This document shows positions 1 to 8,379 of a stretch of 60,859 nucleotides of DNA, in pieces. The DNA comes from Bacteroidales bacterium (GTDB lineage: Bacteria > Bacteroidota > Bacteroidia > Bacteroidales > Salinivirgaceae). The stretch lies in contig JAAYQU010000042.1 in assembly GCA_012519055.1 (NCBI GenBank), forward strand, positions 1-60,859, read 5' to 3'. Both the position numbers and the translations under genes were made by a program. Numbering within the stretch: the first letter of the stretch is position 1; every line of letters starts with the position of its first letter. The notes beneath the pieces are model-generated. The model was not told where the DNA came from, ran no database searches, and saw only the letters and a list, made by a program, of their open reading frames with translations.

Positions 1-1
1 A

Positions 2-1846
2 AGTGTCAACAGCATTCAAATTCAACGTGGTGTTGGAACATCGTCGAATGGGGCTGCTGCTTTCGGTGCCTCAGTAAATATGCAGACTAACAGTCTGAGC
101 CACAAAGCATTTGCTGAAATAAATAACATTTTTGGAGCATTCAACACACGTAAACATACGCTTAAAGCCGGTACGGGACTTCTTGACAACAATTTTGCTT
201 TCGATATCAGAGTTTCGCAAATATCGTCTGATGGATTTATTGACCGAGCTACTGCCGATATGAAAAGCCTTTTCGCAAGTGGCGGATATTACTCTGACAA
301 ACACATTGTTAAGGCAAACATAACTTCAGGGAAACAGATAACGTATCAGGCATGGAACGGCGTTCCAAAAGTCAAATTAGAGAACGATACTGCTGGAATG
401 CAACAGTTTGCCGAAGATTCAGGATTTTCGCCCGAAGAGACAGAAAACCTATTTACAAGTAACAGCAGAACATATAATCAGTATATGTATGAAAATCAGG
501 TTGATGACTATAAACAAGATCACTATCAGCTATTTTACACCTACAAACATAATCAGAACCTGACAGCCAACGTAGCTTTGCATTATACACAAGGATTTGG
601 CTTTTACGAATCGTACCGATACAACAAAAAACTGTCAAGTTTTGCGCTCCCAAATATGCAAATAGGCGACACTACGATAAAACGAACAGATTTTATAAAC
701 CGTAAATACCTCGATAACGACTTTTACGGAGCCACCGCCTCAGCAAAATATCAAACAGATAAAACTGATATTACATTGGGTGGAGGGCTAAATCAATACT
801 TGGGCAGACATTTCGGAGAGATTTTATGGACAAAACATAATGATGGTTCATTTAAGCCTAATCACGAGTATTATCGCAACGCTGCAACAAAAAACGATGC
901 AAATATTTACCTGAAGTCGTCAATAAAACTGGGCGAAATGATTGACTTATACGGCGATTTACAACTACGCGGTATCAATTACGTTCTCAGTGGCTTCAAC
1001 GACGATAATATTGATATTAGCCAAAAGCACAATTTTCTATTTTTTAATCCGAAGGCAGGTGTTTTTATTCACAAGGACAGATTATCGGGTTTTTTCTCGG
1101 TAGCCCAGGCACATCGGGAACCTACCCGAAGCAATTTTACCGATGCTGATACAATTAAAGGTACGCCTACATTTGAAAGACTTTTAGATTTTGAAGCAGG
1201 TTTCAGCTATAAGTCTGAGATTATTATAGCTCAGGTAAACTTTTTTCATATGCAATACAAAGATCAGTTAGTTTTAACGGGAAACGTTAATGCAACAGGG
1301 CGTGCAATTATGGAGAATGTTGAAAAAAGCTATCGACATGGCGTTGAGCTCTCATTGTCGGTTAAACAACACAAAATTATTGATTGGACTCTGTTTGCAA
1401 CATTTAGCCGCAATAAAATCGACCAATTCATAGCCTATTTTGACGATTGGGACACTTATGCACAACGCTCTGACACTCTGAAAAATGTAGATATTTCCTT
1501 TTCTCCAAATACTCTCCTTGGTTCAATATTGACAGTTAAACCTATTAAAAACCTTGATATTACGCTTACTGACAATTTTATTGGAAAACAGTATATAGAT
1601 AATACTGCAAGTGCAGATCGTCAGTTAAAACAGTATTGGGTTACTAATTTGAGAATTAGCTACTTACTGAACACAAGAGTGTTTGATGTTTCATTTTTTA
1701 CGCAAATTAACAATTTATATAATGTCGATTATATAACTAATGCCTGGGTATATTCTTATTACTATAACAACGAACTGCGGGCACTTGACGGCTACTTCCC
1801 ACAGGCAAATCGACACTTTATGGTTGGCTTAAATCTTACTTTTTAA
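2..1846 (+). CDS. TonB-dependent outer-membrane receptor, 5' truncated by window edge
   Basis: The reading frame is open from base 2, so the gene begins before the window. The first codons read through the end of a plug domain (IQIQRGVGTSSNGAAAFG, then ASVNMQT), which is characteristic of TonB-dependent receptors. The remaining ~590 residues are rich in alternating aromatic and polar residues, as in a 22-strand barrel, and end in the usual terminal strand FMVGLNLTF with a C-terminal Phe for outer-membrane insertion. An ATG at 80 is internal to the plug and is not the start. Family knowledge: such receptors import siderophores, cobalamin or oligomers using TonB/ExbBD. The substrate cannot be inferred, because the N-terminus (a possible CarboxypepD_reg domain and TonB box) lies outside the window. 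Confidence 0.93.
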   Translation, partial: SVNSIQIQRGVGTSSNGAAAFGASVNMQTNSLSHKAFAEINNIFGAFNTRKHTLKAGTGLLDNNFAFDIRVSQISSDGFIDRATADMKSLFASGGYYSDKHIVKANITSGKQITYQAWNGVPKVKLENDTAGMQQFAEDSGFSPEETENLFTSNSRTYNQYMYENQVDDYKQDHYQLFYTYKHNQNLTANVALHYTQGFGFYESYRYNKKLSSFALPNMQIGDTTIKRTDFINRKYLDNDFYGATASAKYQTDKTDITLGGGLNQYLGRHFGEILWTKHNDGSFKPNHEYYRNAATKNDANIYLKSSIKLGEMIDLYGDLQLRGINYVLSGFNDDNIDISQKHNFLFFNPKAGVFIHKDRLSGFFSVAQAHREPTRSNFTDADTIKGTPTFERLLDFEAGFSYKSEIIIAQVNFFHMQYKDQLVLTGNVNATGRAIMENVEKSYRHGVELSLSVKQHKIIDWTLFATFSRNKIDQFIAYFDDWDTYAQRSDTLKNVDISFSPNTLLGSILTVKPIKNLDITLTDNFIGKQYIDNTASADRQLKQYWVTNLRISYLLNTRVFDVSFFTQINNLYNVDYITNAWVYSYYYNNELRALDGYFPQANRHFMVGLNLTF

Positions 1847-1856
1847 TTAATTTTAG

Positions 1857-1864
1857 TAGATTTG
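1857..1864 (+). promoter_or_regulatory. Candidate -7 element (TAGATTTG) for the YjbQ gene
   Basis: A perfect match to the Bacteroidota TAnnTTTG element lies 29 nt upstream of the ATG at 1893. No convincing -33 TTG was identified at the usual spacing. Confidence 0.4.
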
Positions 1865-1892
1865 ATACAAAATCAACATAATTAAAAAGAAA

Positions 1893-2309
1893 ATGAAGAC
1901 TTATAGAAAAGAGTTGTGGTTTAATACCGATACGCGCCGGGCGTTTTTAAATATCACTCCTGAAATAAAGAAATGCCTTGCCGAAAGTGGCATAAAAGAG
2001 GGATTGCTATTGTGTAACGCAATGCACATAACATCGAGCGTATTTATAAATGACGATGAAAGTGGCTTACATCACGATTTTGAAAAATGGTTAGAGACTT
2101 TAGCTCCCGAAAAACCGTACAGCCAGTATAAGCACAATAGCTTTGAAGATAACGCCGACGCACATTTGAAGCGAACTGTCATGGGACGTGAAGTTGTAGT
2201 TGCTATAACAGATGGTCAATTAGATTTTGGTCCGTGGGAGCAGATATTCTACGGCGAGTTTGACGGTAAGCGAAAGAAAAGGGTGTTGGTTAAAATTATT
2301 GGGGAATAA
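1893..2309 (+). CDS. yjbQ: YjbQ / UPF0047 family protein (secondary thiamine-phosphate synthase type)
   Basis: A 138-residue protein covering the full length of the UPF0047 family. Family features are the central [13 protein letters not shown] segment, an acidic-His stretch (ESGLHHDF), [10 protein letters not shown], and the C-terminal block [20 protein letters not shown] followed by a basic KRKKRV strand. Members form trimeric beta-sandwich proteins with a bound metal in a His/Asp pocket. The E. coli member has weak thiamine-phosphate synthase activity, and the physiological role is unclear. It stands alone, 46 nt after the receptor gene and convergent with the next gene. No thiamine gene adjoins it. 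Confidence 0.9.
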   Translation: MKTYRKELWFNTDTRRAFLNITPEIKKCLAESGIKEGLLLCNAMHITSSVFINDDESGLHHDFEKWLETLAPEKPYSQYKHNSFEDNADAHLKRTVMGREVVVAITDGQLDFGPWEQIFYGEFDGKRKKRVLVKIIGE

Positions 2310-2360
2310 TGGGTTGAACACAGAAGTAACGGGTTTATACAGATTTTTGTTGAATAAGCA

Positions 2361-2387
2361 TAGAGACGCCATATTATGACGTCTCTA
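2361..2387. repeat. Inverted repeat between convergent genes
   Basis: Arms of ten bases (TAGAGACGCC and GACGTCTCTA) with one mismatch flank a 7-nt loop. No T-run follows on either strand. It looks more like a small REP-type palindrome than an intrinsic terminator, though it may stabilise mRNA 3' ends. Confidence 0.5.
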
Positions 2388-2425
2388 CAATACATTAACT
2401 TTCAGTTATTTAATTGTTAATTGAA

Positions 2426-3574
2426 TTAAATGCCGTTCAGAAAGTCAATCGCATTTTGCAAAGCCGTTTTTGCAACGCTATCTTGTTCATTTTTAAGAGC
2501 TCCGCGCAAGTCGGGTAAATAGTATGTAAATTCTGAATTTGCTATATACTGAGCTGCACGTGCGCGCACTAATGGCGATTGGTCATAAACCAATCCTTGC
2601 ACCCACCTTTTTGCATCCCACGAGATATTTTTTTCGAGCCAGTCAAGTGCCGCAATTTTCTCTTCGGGAGTACCGTAAAGAAAGGTTCTGAAATATTTTG
2701 ACTCCTGTTTCAACATATCTACAGAGAACAGGATTTCATCTGTGTGTATATCAGGTCGTACTGCATTTTCTGAATATTCTACAAACTCTTTGTTAAGTGT
2801 CCAGCGTACCATTCGCGGAATTAGCCAACGCATACCCGGTGTGGCTTCTGGATGTGCAATGGTAGAAAAAACACGTCCTTTTCCAAGCTCATTTCCAATG
2901 AAAAATGGTTTATTGTTGGTCATATCCTTTGGTGCGTTTCCTTGTTCATGCACGTCGCTTTCCATTATTGCGAAGGTCTGATATGTCATAGTATCATTGT
3001 CGGCTTCGACGAAAACAGGTCCTTCGTAGTAATAGACAAAAGCAGTATCGAGATTTGCAATTTCTATAAAAATAGCTTTCCCTGCGTCTGTAAGGGTGAA
3101 TTTTGCTAATCCGTGTCCGCGATTATCATGCTCAACATCAATGGCTTTTGCACCGTTAATTGCCATGCACGAATATTCGGGAGTATTAGAAAAAAGATAG
3201 GCTCCTGCACAAATCCCTACAGCACCACCACCTGAGCTGACAAAATCCCTTATTTTTGTCATATTTACATGACCAAGATTTAGATATTGTCTGCTACCGC
3301 CACCACCAGGCACAATAATAGCGTCTAACGTATCTAAACAACCGCTGGCAATATCAGCAGATGTGATAAAATAGGGAACCATCTCCTTGTCAATTTTAAT
3401 AGCCTCCATTGTCTCCCATTTGCACGTTTCAGAACCTCCATGTCCGAAGAATATACCGACTTTGATTTTAACTTCTGATTCAACCTGTTGTTGCTGTCCT
3501 GCACATCCGACAAAAAATTGCAAAAATGTAATTAGCACGGCAACTGAACTTATTCTAAAAATTAATTTTCTCAT
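2426..3574 (-). CDS. Lipoprotein with glutamine-amidotransferase-like (BPL_N-type) domain and C-terminal HEAT-like region
   Basis: The 382-residue protein has an N-terminal signal with lipobox FVGC (lipid Cys24), so it is probably membrane anchored. Residues ~37-255 form a class I glutamine-amidotransferase-like fold resembling the biotin-protein-ligase N-terminal (BPL_N) family: FFGHGG near the start, a VPGGGGS oxyanion-type loop at ~89, the nucleophile elbow GICAGAY (Cys122) and AHPE (His241, Glu243). A Cys-His-Glu triad therefore looks intact. Residues ~290-382 are helical and read as degenerate HEAT repeats (DWLEKNISWDAKRWVQ, SPLVRARAAQYI). The substrate is unknown. The gene is monocistronic by layout. 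Confidence 0.8.
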   Translation of the reverse strand: MRKLIFRISSVAVLITFLQFFVGCAGQQQQVESEVKIKVGIFFGHGGSETCKWETMEAIKIDKEMVPYFITSADIASGCLDTLDAIIVPGGGGSRQYLNLGHVNMTKIRDFVSSGGGAVGICAGAYLFSNTPEYSCMAINGAKAIDVEHDNRGHGLAKFTLTDAGKAIFIEIANLDTAFVYYYEGPVFVEADNDTMTYQTFAIMESDVHEQGNAPKDMTNNKPFFIGNELGKGRVFSTIAHPEATPGMRWLIPRMVRWTLNKEFVEYSENAVRPDIHTDEILFSVDMLKQESKYFRTFLYGTPEEKIAALDWLEKNISWDAKRWVQGLVYDQSPLVRARAAQYIANSEFTYYLPDLRGALKNEQDSVAKTALQNAIDFLNGI

Positions 3575-3731
3575 AAGTAGTAATAATTTAGGTTAATTTT
3601 ACGAATATCAAACAAATATTATCTATCTATTCATTTAAACAAAGATATATTTTTTAGGTGTAAAAAGATTGAAACTTAGGTAAATTCAATTAGCAAATGC
3701 AATTTAATAATTGTACAACACTGATATTTAA

Positions 3732-3792
3732 TACCAATTGTAATTTTAAAATAGTCCAATCTTTTTAAAATTTTACAATTGTAAATACCGAT
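3732..3792 (+). repeat. Dispersed palindromic element, copy A
   Basis: This 61-nt segment matches the reverse complement of 24109-24170 with only a few substitutions and two single-base indels. Shared blocks are TACCAA, TTGTAATT, TCCAATCTTTTT, AATTTTACAAT and GTAAATACCGATG. Internally it is an imperfect inverted repeat (CAATTGTAATTTTAAAA against TTTTAAAATTTTACAATTG). It is intergenic, non-coding and resembles a MITE or REP-type element. Confidence 0.65.
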
Positions 3793-3857
3793 GTTACAGA
3801 CACATAGTTCAAAAGAGCGGTAGCGAAGTTTGAACTATAGTGTATGTCCAATCGGTA
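3786..3857. repeat. Large interrupted hairpin adjoining copy A
   Basis: The outer arms TACCGAT and ATCGGTA and the inner arms TAGTTCAAA (3805-3813) and TTTGAACTA (3829-3837) are perfectly complementary. They bracket a GC-richer 15-nt loop. The outer arm overlaps the end of dispersed copy A, so the two may be one composite element. Confidence 0.55.
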
Positions 3858-3989
3858 TAACCATTAAGGAATTAAGGAATATTAAGTTTTGGGCTAAAGC
3901 CCATAAAACACACGCACGACCTAATCCACGATTTAAAAGTCATGGCTATTGTTTGATAATCAATCATTTAATTATTAATTGCTAATTGC

Positions 3990-6044
3990 TCAGAACTGCG
4001 CCTTTACTTTCAAAGTAAATAGCGAACGTGTATTACCGTCAATTCGGTCGTTTCCTGAACCTAACTCATCAACGTTACTCCAAATTGATTGCGACCATTT
4101 GGCATAAACTGCTATATCGCGGGTTATTTTCCAGGTAGCCACTAAATAGTATCGCGATCCTGTTGCATACAACGCTGGTACTGAAAAGGCATAGAGTACA
4201 TCTTTTTCGTATGCGTAAATACGAGTGTCGTAGCTATCAGTATTGAAAATTGCGTAACGTGCCGAAAGGCGTAACTGCTCTTTCAAAAATCTGAATGTAA
4301 GCTCTTGGTACATCATCCAACCTGTTTGCTTGCCTTTGTAGTTATTGAAAAATGTGGCAGCCACACGTGTCTGACTCGATAAATATTTTGTAAAATCGAT
4401 GTCTGATTGCAAATGGCAACGCGTTGTTGTTTCGGCGTTGAGCTGACGTGTGATTATGGTGTCTGACGTAACATCATAAGAGGTCTCTTTTAATCTAAAG
4501 CGTGCTGACAAACGTGCATTTCTGCTATACGACCAACGCATATCAACCATATAATCACTTCCGTAGGAAGGCGATGAGCGACGAAAACGCATCCAGGGAT
4601 ATTTGAAAATATCAACATACGCATTTACCTCCAGGGTTGAGAATGGATAAAAAATCATTCCTGCGTAAAGTCCTTCCTCGTTCGAACCATTATCAGAATC
4701 GCCAAAAGCGAGAGCCAAAGGAGAATAATATTGTGGCGAATAGTTACGATATAAAAGTGCAAGTTGCGATACATCGGATGTTTTAAAATGAACACCTTGG
4801 AGAAATGCAAATTTTTGATTTTTGTCAATTGCTGCCTCTCCCCACATCAACACTCCCCTATTTATGTATTGATAATCAACTGATAGATTGTAAAACAGAT
4901 CGGTGTTGGGTTCAAATATATTGTATAAGACGTTTCTACGCATAACTGGGTGATTATATTTTACCACCACCGAGTTTAATCCCAGTTTTAATTTTTCTGT
5001 ATCGTATTGGATATTCGCGCCTACAACACTTTGCTGTGCTGCCTTACGCCGTTTTAACTCACTTTCAGTGCGATGATAGCCTGATTCTGGTAGAGAAGTT
5101 ATATAGGTTGTACCTGTAGCACTATCTGTTGATATGCTGGCATCTACATTGTTATGAGAGAGGAAAATAATTGAACTAATATTTTTATATCGCAGAGATG
5201 TTGCTGCTCCACGCATAAAGCCAAACTCAGTAGCACCCGAATATTTTCTAATGCGACTGTTGTTATGTTTTATGGAGACCGCTCGTGAATTTTTACCCGA
5301 AATAAAACCATACCCCGCAGTTAAACCGTTTGCTAAAGCCACCGTGTAATCCCCAACCGCTACTTCTCTCACAAATCTGTCTAAATTTATATAGGCATGT
5401 GCCGAATAGTAGTCAAACCCTTCTGTGCGTGGTGATTTGAAAAATGTTTCGCCGGGATCTTTCTTGGCAGTTATCCCCACCGAGAAATCGCGTTTTGATT
5501 TGATAATATATCGTAAGTATAATTTATCAGGAGTGCCTTGATATGCTGCAGGTTTATCAGATTTTGGAAAGTAGCCATCAGCTTTTTCGATATTACGCCT
5601 ATATTCACTAATAACCTCATTTTTAGGATATCTGATTATTTGCTTTATTGTTTTTTTTGGCTCAGGAACATATACCGACACAAAGTAACTTAACGTGTTC
5701 AAATCCTCAGTTGTAAACTCTGGAAACATTGATAACTCCCATATAGTCTGAATATTACCGTGTTGTTTCCTGTACTTCTTAATTATTGCAATTTGATAGT
5801 CAGTAAGAAGGTAAACATCAGAAAGAGGCGACAGATCCTCATCATTGAGCGATATTGGCATCTCGCTAAGCATATACAACTCTTCCGACATGCGCTCTAT
5901 TTCTTCTTCAGGGACTTCGTTTTCTGCCCATGTTTCAACCATCTGTCCAACAATAGTTTGCACAATATCATCTTGAGCAAAAACGTCCGATGATAAGACT
6001 ATAATTAAAATAGAAAAAAGAGAAATTTTAAAAAAACGGTTCAT
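3990..6044 (-). CDS. Helix-hairpin-helix plus outer-membrane beta-barrel protein
   Basis: A 684-residue protein with a clear Sec signal (cleavage after VFAQ, ~residue 24). Residues ~30-130 contain two helix-hairpin-helix/ComEA-like segments (ISLNDEDLSPLSDVYLLTDYQ and TEDLNTLSYFV). From ~150 onward the sequence is alternating barrel-type strands with many Tyr, Arg and Ser residues, ending in LKVKAQF, a typical C-terminal outer-membrane signal. The same architecture recurs as an uncharacterised Bacteroidota family. It follows the PorV-like gene by 21 nt on the same strand, so the two probably form an operon. Function unknown; a periplasmic HhH module attached to a pore could bind DNA or another ligand, but that is only inference. 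Confidence 0.8.
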   Translation of the reverse strand: MNRFFKISLFSILIIVLSSDVFAQDDIVQTIVGQMVETWAENEVPEEEIERMSEELYMLSEMPISLNDEDLSPLSDVYLLTDYQIAIIKKYRKQHGNIQTIWELSMFPEFTTEDLNTLSYFVSVYVPEPKKTIKQIIRYPKNEVISEYRRNIEKADGYFPKSDKPAAYQGTPDKLYLRYIIKSKRDFSVGITAKKDPGETFFKSPRTEGFDYYSAHAYINLDRFVREVAVGDYTVALANGLTAGYGFISGKNSRAVSIKHNNSRIRKYSGATEFGFMRGAATSLRYKNISSIIFLSHNNVDASISTDSATGTTYITSLPESGYHRTESELKRRKAAQQSVVGANIQYDTEKLKLGLNSVVVKYNHPVMRRNVLYNIFEPNTDLFYNLSVDYQYINRGVLMWGEAAIDKNQKFAFLQGVHFKTSDVSQLALLYRNYSPQYYSPLALAFGDSDNGSNEEGLYAGMIFYPFSTLEVNAYVDIFKYPWMRFRRSSPSYGSDYMVDMRWSYSRNARLSARFRLKETSYDVTSDTIITRQLNAETTTRCHLQSDIDFTKYLSSQTRVAATFFNNYKGKQTGWMMYQELTFRFLKEQLRLSARYAIFNTDSYDTRIYAYEKDVLYAFSVPALYATGSRYYLVATWKITRDIAVYAKWSQSIWSNVDELGSGNDRIDGNTRSLFTLKVKAQF

Positions 6045-6065
6045 GGGCTTAACTATCTATCTGGT

Positions 6066-6926
6066 TTAGAATTGTTTCCCTAAAGATATATGAGGTGTAT
6101 ATCCTAATACATTATGATATCCTAATGCCATATTGATGCTTAATACTTTTAGGTTCGCCCCCACACCGAAACAAATTGTCTTATTATCATGGTTATATCC
6201 TGTTCTAACATTCAAATATTGTGTAATACTCAAATCTAAACCTGTGCGGAATGATGTTTTTTGATTCAGGAACTGGACGATTTCAAAACTATATGCCAAA
6301 GCATCTACGGGATAATACGCAATACCTGCTCTAATGGCTGTGTGAGCAATTTCGTCGGTATCTTTAACAGGTTTTGATTGAGTTGGGTTAAAAACGTGCG
6401 CCCCAAAAATCAACCTTTTACCTATTTTATACGATAATCCAACCTCGCCAATAAAGTTATTGTAAGTTCCGTAAGGTGCAGGCATTCCAATACGTAACCA
6501 ACTAATTTGTACTCCGAGACTTAGATTTTTTGTCAACTTGCGAGCATACGCAAGTCCCATGCGGTTTTCGTTATAATTAGTATATCCAAAGTATTGATAC
6601 TGAATTGAGGAGACTCCTCCCAAAACCGGAAGAGCAGCAAAAAGTGAATGTGTACCAAGCTCCTTTATTGCGAATGATAAAGACGAATATACTTCAACGT
6701 ATAGCGAATCAAAGTGTGTTAGCAACGCTTGATTTTGAAAATATCCAGCTTCAGGCACAGCAATCACAGATTGTCCAAGCCCTACTGCTCTAGCACCACC
6801 ATATTTTATATTACTGCCAGCAAATACTGTGAAGTTTGTTGATGCTACAAAACCAAATAGAAGTATAAAAAAGAGAACTTGTCTGTTTTTAGCTAAAATT
6901 GTCTCTGTTGTGCTCATTAAATACAT
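6066..6926 (-). CDS. PorV/FadL-like outer-membrane barrel protein
   Basis: A 286-residue protein with a hydrophobic signal segment (LFFILLFGFVASTNFTVFAG) and the motif GGARAVGLGQSVIAV, the N-terminal hallmark of PorV/UPF0164-type barrels. The rest is short amphipathic strands (GLAYARKLTKNLSLGVQ) ending in ISLGKQF. It is shorter than PorV or PorQ and cannot be assigned to either. The start may be the ATG at 6926 or the one at 6917; both leave a usable signal peptide. It is the first gene of a probable two-gene operon with the helix-hairpin-helix barrel gene. Confidence 0.75.
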   Translation of the reverse strand: MYLMSTTETILAKNRQVLFFILLFGFVASTNFTVFAGSNIKYGGARAVGLGQSVIAVPEAGYFQNQALLTHFDSLYVEVYSSLSFAIKELGTHSLFAALPVLGGVSSIQYQYFGYTNYNENRMGLAYARKLTKNLSLGVQISWLRIGMPAPYGTYNNFIGEVGLSYKIGKRLIFGAHVFNPTQSKPVKDTDEIAHTAIRAGIAYYPVDALAYSFEIVQFLNQKTSFRTGLDLSITQYLNVRTGYNHDNKTICFGVGANLKVLSINMALGYHNVLGYTPHISLGKQF

Positions 6927-7026
6927 TTTTTTTGAGTTCTCAAACTTACAGAAAAAATGTTAAAACAAAAACATTAGTTGTGAACAAACGGTTAAGAAAA
7001 ATTAGAAATTAGAAATCCAAACTTCA

Positions 7027-7137
7027 AGAGCCTGTCGAAAAATAAGCTTAGTGAACGTTTTCGGTGGCTAAGTGCACAGCAATCGAAGCCATCACAAAGG
7101 TGTCTATAAGAAATGGTCGCTTCTATAAACTCAGCAA
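7027..7137. repeat. Degenerate palindromic intergenic repeat (TGTCGAAA type)
   Basis: The stretch is GC-richer than its surroundings. Read in reverse complement it contains GTTGCTGAGTTTATAGAAGC and further on TTTCGACAGGCTC, which look like decayed arms of a single palindromic family. A related TGTCGAAAAGTAGCTGAG string occurs in reverse complement near 10072-10089. No ORF or RNA gene is supported here. Confidence 0.35.
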
Positions 7138-7202
7138 CCGTGGGCTTAACGCACCGCCGACTTTCTCATTGTACCTTGCAACTTCTAATTAACGCAAGGA
7201 AA

Positions 7203-7709
7203 TCAATTTACCTTAAACTTGAACTTTATTTCTGACAACTGTTTGTTAGCTTCGACAATTTTCGATTTCAACGCAGATTTATATTCAGTAAAGCGTTTAT
7301 ACAGTTCGTTGTCGGTTACTGAAAGTATCTGAACAGCCAATAAAGCAGCATTTTGCGAAGCATCAATACCAACAGTAGCAACAGGAATTCCCGGAGGCAT
7401 TTGGACTATCGCCAACAATGAATCCATGCCATCTAATGTCGCACTTATCGGAACTCCAATTACAGGAATCGGTGTCATAGCTGCAACAACACCTGGCAAA
7501 TGTGCCGCCATGCCTGCTGCCGCAATTATCACTTTTATCCCACGGCCGTGGGCGTTTTTGGCAAACTTTTCAACCTCTTCGGGTGTGCGATGTGCTGAAA
7601 GAGCATTTATCTCAAAAGGAATTTCAAACTCATCCAAAGTTTTGGCAGCCTTTTCCATCACTTTCATATCGGAAACACTACCCATAATTATACTTACTTT
7701 TGGTTGCAT
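7203..7709 (-). CDS. purE: N5-carboxyaminoimidazole ribonucleotide mutase
   Basis: A 168-residue class I PurE of normal length. It converts N5-CAIR to CAIR in de novo purine synthesis. Diagnostic blocks are GSVSDMKVM (phosphate loop, residues 10-18), SAHRTPE with the catalytic His40, the AAGMAAHLPGVVA segment with His70, and GIDASQNAALLAVQIL. No purK adjoins it. It is divergent from the hpt operon, which handles purine salvage, so both purine routes start from one intergenic region. Confidence 0.96.
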   Translation of the reverse strand: MQPKVSIIMGSVSDMKVMEKAAKTLDEFEIPFEINALSAHRTPEEVEKFAKNAHGRGIKVIIAAAGMAAHLPGVVAAMTPIPVIGVPISATLDGMDSLLAIVQMPPGIPVATVGIDASQNAALLAVQILSVTDNELYKRFTEYKSALKSKIVEANKQLSEIKFKFKVN

Positions 7710-7747
7710 CGAATATGTTTTTTATATTAAAATATTGTACTTTTGTG

Positions 7748-7755
7748 CAAAGATA
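7748..7755 (-). promoter_or_regulatory. Candidate -7 element (TATCTTTG) for purE
   Basis: A perfect TAnnTTTG match on the minus strand lies 38 nt upstream of the purE start. The same octamer precedes three other minus-strand genes in this window. No -33 TTG is clear. Confidence 0.5.
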
Positions 7756-7790
7756 GCCTCTTTTTATATTTTATAGGTTAAAAACCACAC

Positions 7791-7819
7791 TTGTAAAATC
7801 AGTTTTTAAACTCAATTTG
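7791..7819 (+). promoter_or_regulatory. Candidate promoter of hpt-obgE, almost abutting the start codon
   Basis: TTG at 7791-7793 is followed after 18 nt by TCAATTTG (7812-7819), one mismatch from TAnnTTTG. Transcription would start only a few bases before the ATG at 7828, implying a very short leader. This argues against the in-frame TTG at 7822 as the start codon. Confidence 0.4.
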
Positions 7820-7827
7820 CTTTGAAT

Positions 7828-8358
7828 ATGATTAATGTTTTTGACAAAAAGTTTAGCCTTTACATATCGCAGGCAGACATTCTCAAACGTGTTGATGTTT
7901 TAGCCACACAAATCAGCAACGAATTATCAGGAAAAGATATTATCTTTTTAGGGATTCTGAACGGCAGTTTTATGTTTACTTCCGATTTAATGAAGAGAAT
8001 AAACATGCCGTGTCAAATAACGTTTCTTAAATTGGCATCATATCAAGGAACCAGCACTAGTGGCAATGTAAAACGATTAATTGGTCTTAACGAAGATATT
8101 GCGGGAAAAACCGTTGTGGTTATTGAAGATATTGTTGATACAGGAACAACACTCGAACAAATCCGTAAACAGCTTATCGGGTACGAACCTGCCGAGGTTA
8201 AATATGCAACTCTTTTATACAAACCTCAAGCTTACAAAGGAAATATAAAACTCGATTATGTGGGATTTGAAATTCCCGATAAATTTGTTGTAGGCTATGG
8301 ACTTGATTACAGCGGATTTGGGCGTAACTACCCCGATATTTACGCTGTTTCAGAATAG
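7828..8358 (+). CDS. hpt: Hypoxanthine phosphoribosyltransferase
   Basis: A 176-residue type I phosphoribosyltransferase of purine salvage (hypoxanthine or guanine plus PRPP to the nucleotide). The PRPP-binding signature VVVIEDIVDTGTT (~97-109) is intact with its adjacent acidic pair, and GILNGSFMF and LKLASYQGTSTSG match the family. The C-terminal YVGFEIPDKFVVGYGLDY carries the base-binding residues and flexible hinge. I take the ATG at 7828 rather than an in-frame TTG at 7822. It lies 21 nt before obgE. Many Bacteroidota have adk between these two genes; here it is absent. Confidence 0.94.
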   Translation: MINVFDKKFSLYISQADILKRVDVLATQISNELSGKDIIFLGILNGSFMFTSDLMKRINMPCQITFLKLASYQGTSTSGNVKRLIGLNEDIAGKTVVVIEDIVDTGTTLEQIRKQLIGYEPAEVKYATLLYKPQAYKGNIKLDYVGFEIPDKFVVGYGLDYSGFGRNYPDIYAVSE

Positions 8359-8379
8359 TAATAACTCTAAAAAAACATT

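Larger units (their letters stand above)
3575..3989. other. 415-bp intergenic region rich in palindromic repeats
   Basis: No coding signal is seen. The region holds a dispersed palindromic element (3732-3792), a large interrupted hairpin (3786-3857) and a short palindrome TGGGCTAAAGCCCA (3890-3903). The end near 3970 is made of AATTG-type short repeats. It separates two genes of the same strand and probably contains a promoter for the lipoprotein gene near 3600, but I see no clear TAnnTTTG box. Confidence 0.5.

Noticed and set aside
2361-2387. Hairpin after the YjbQ gene as an intrinsic terminator
   Set aside because: There is no T-run on either strand, so it is listed as an inverted repeat only.
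6927-7202. A tRNA or small RNA gene in the GC-richer intergenic stretch
   Set aside because: No cloverleaf, TTCGA-centred T-loop with acceptor pairing, or CCA end could be built; decayed palindromic repeat arms explain it better.
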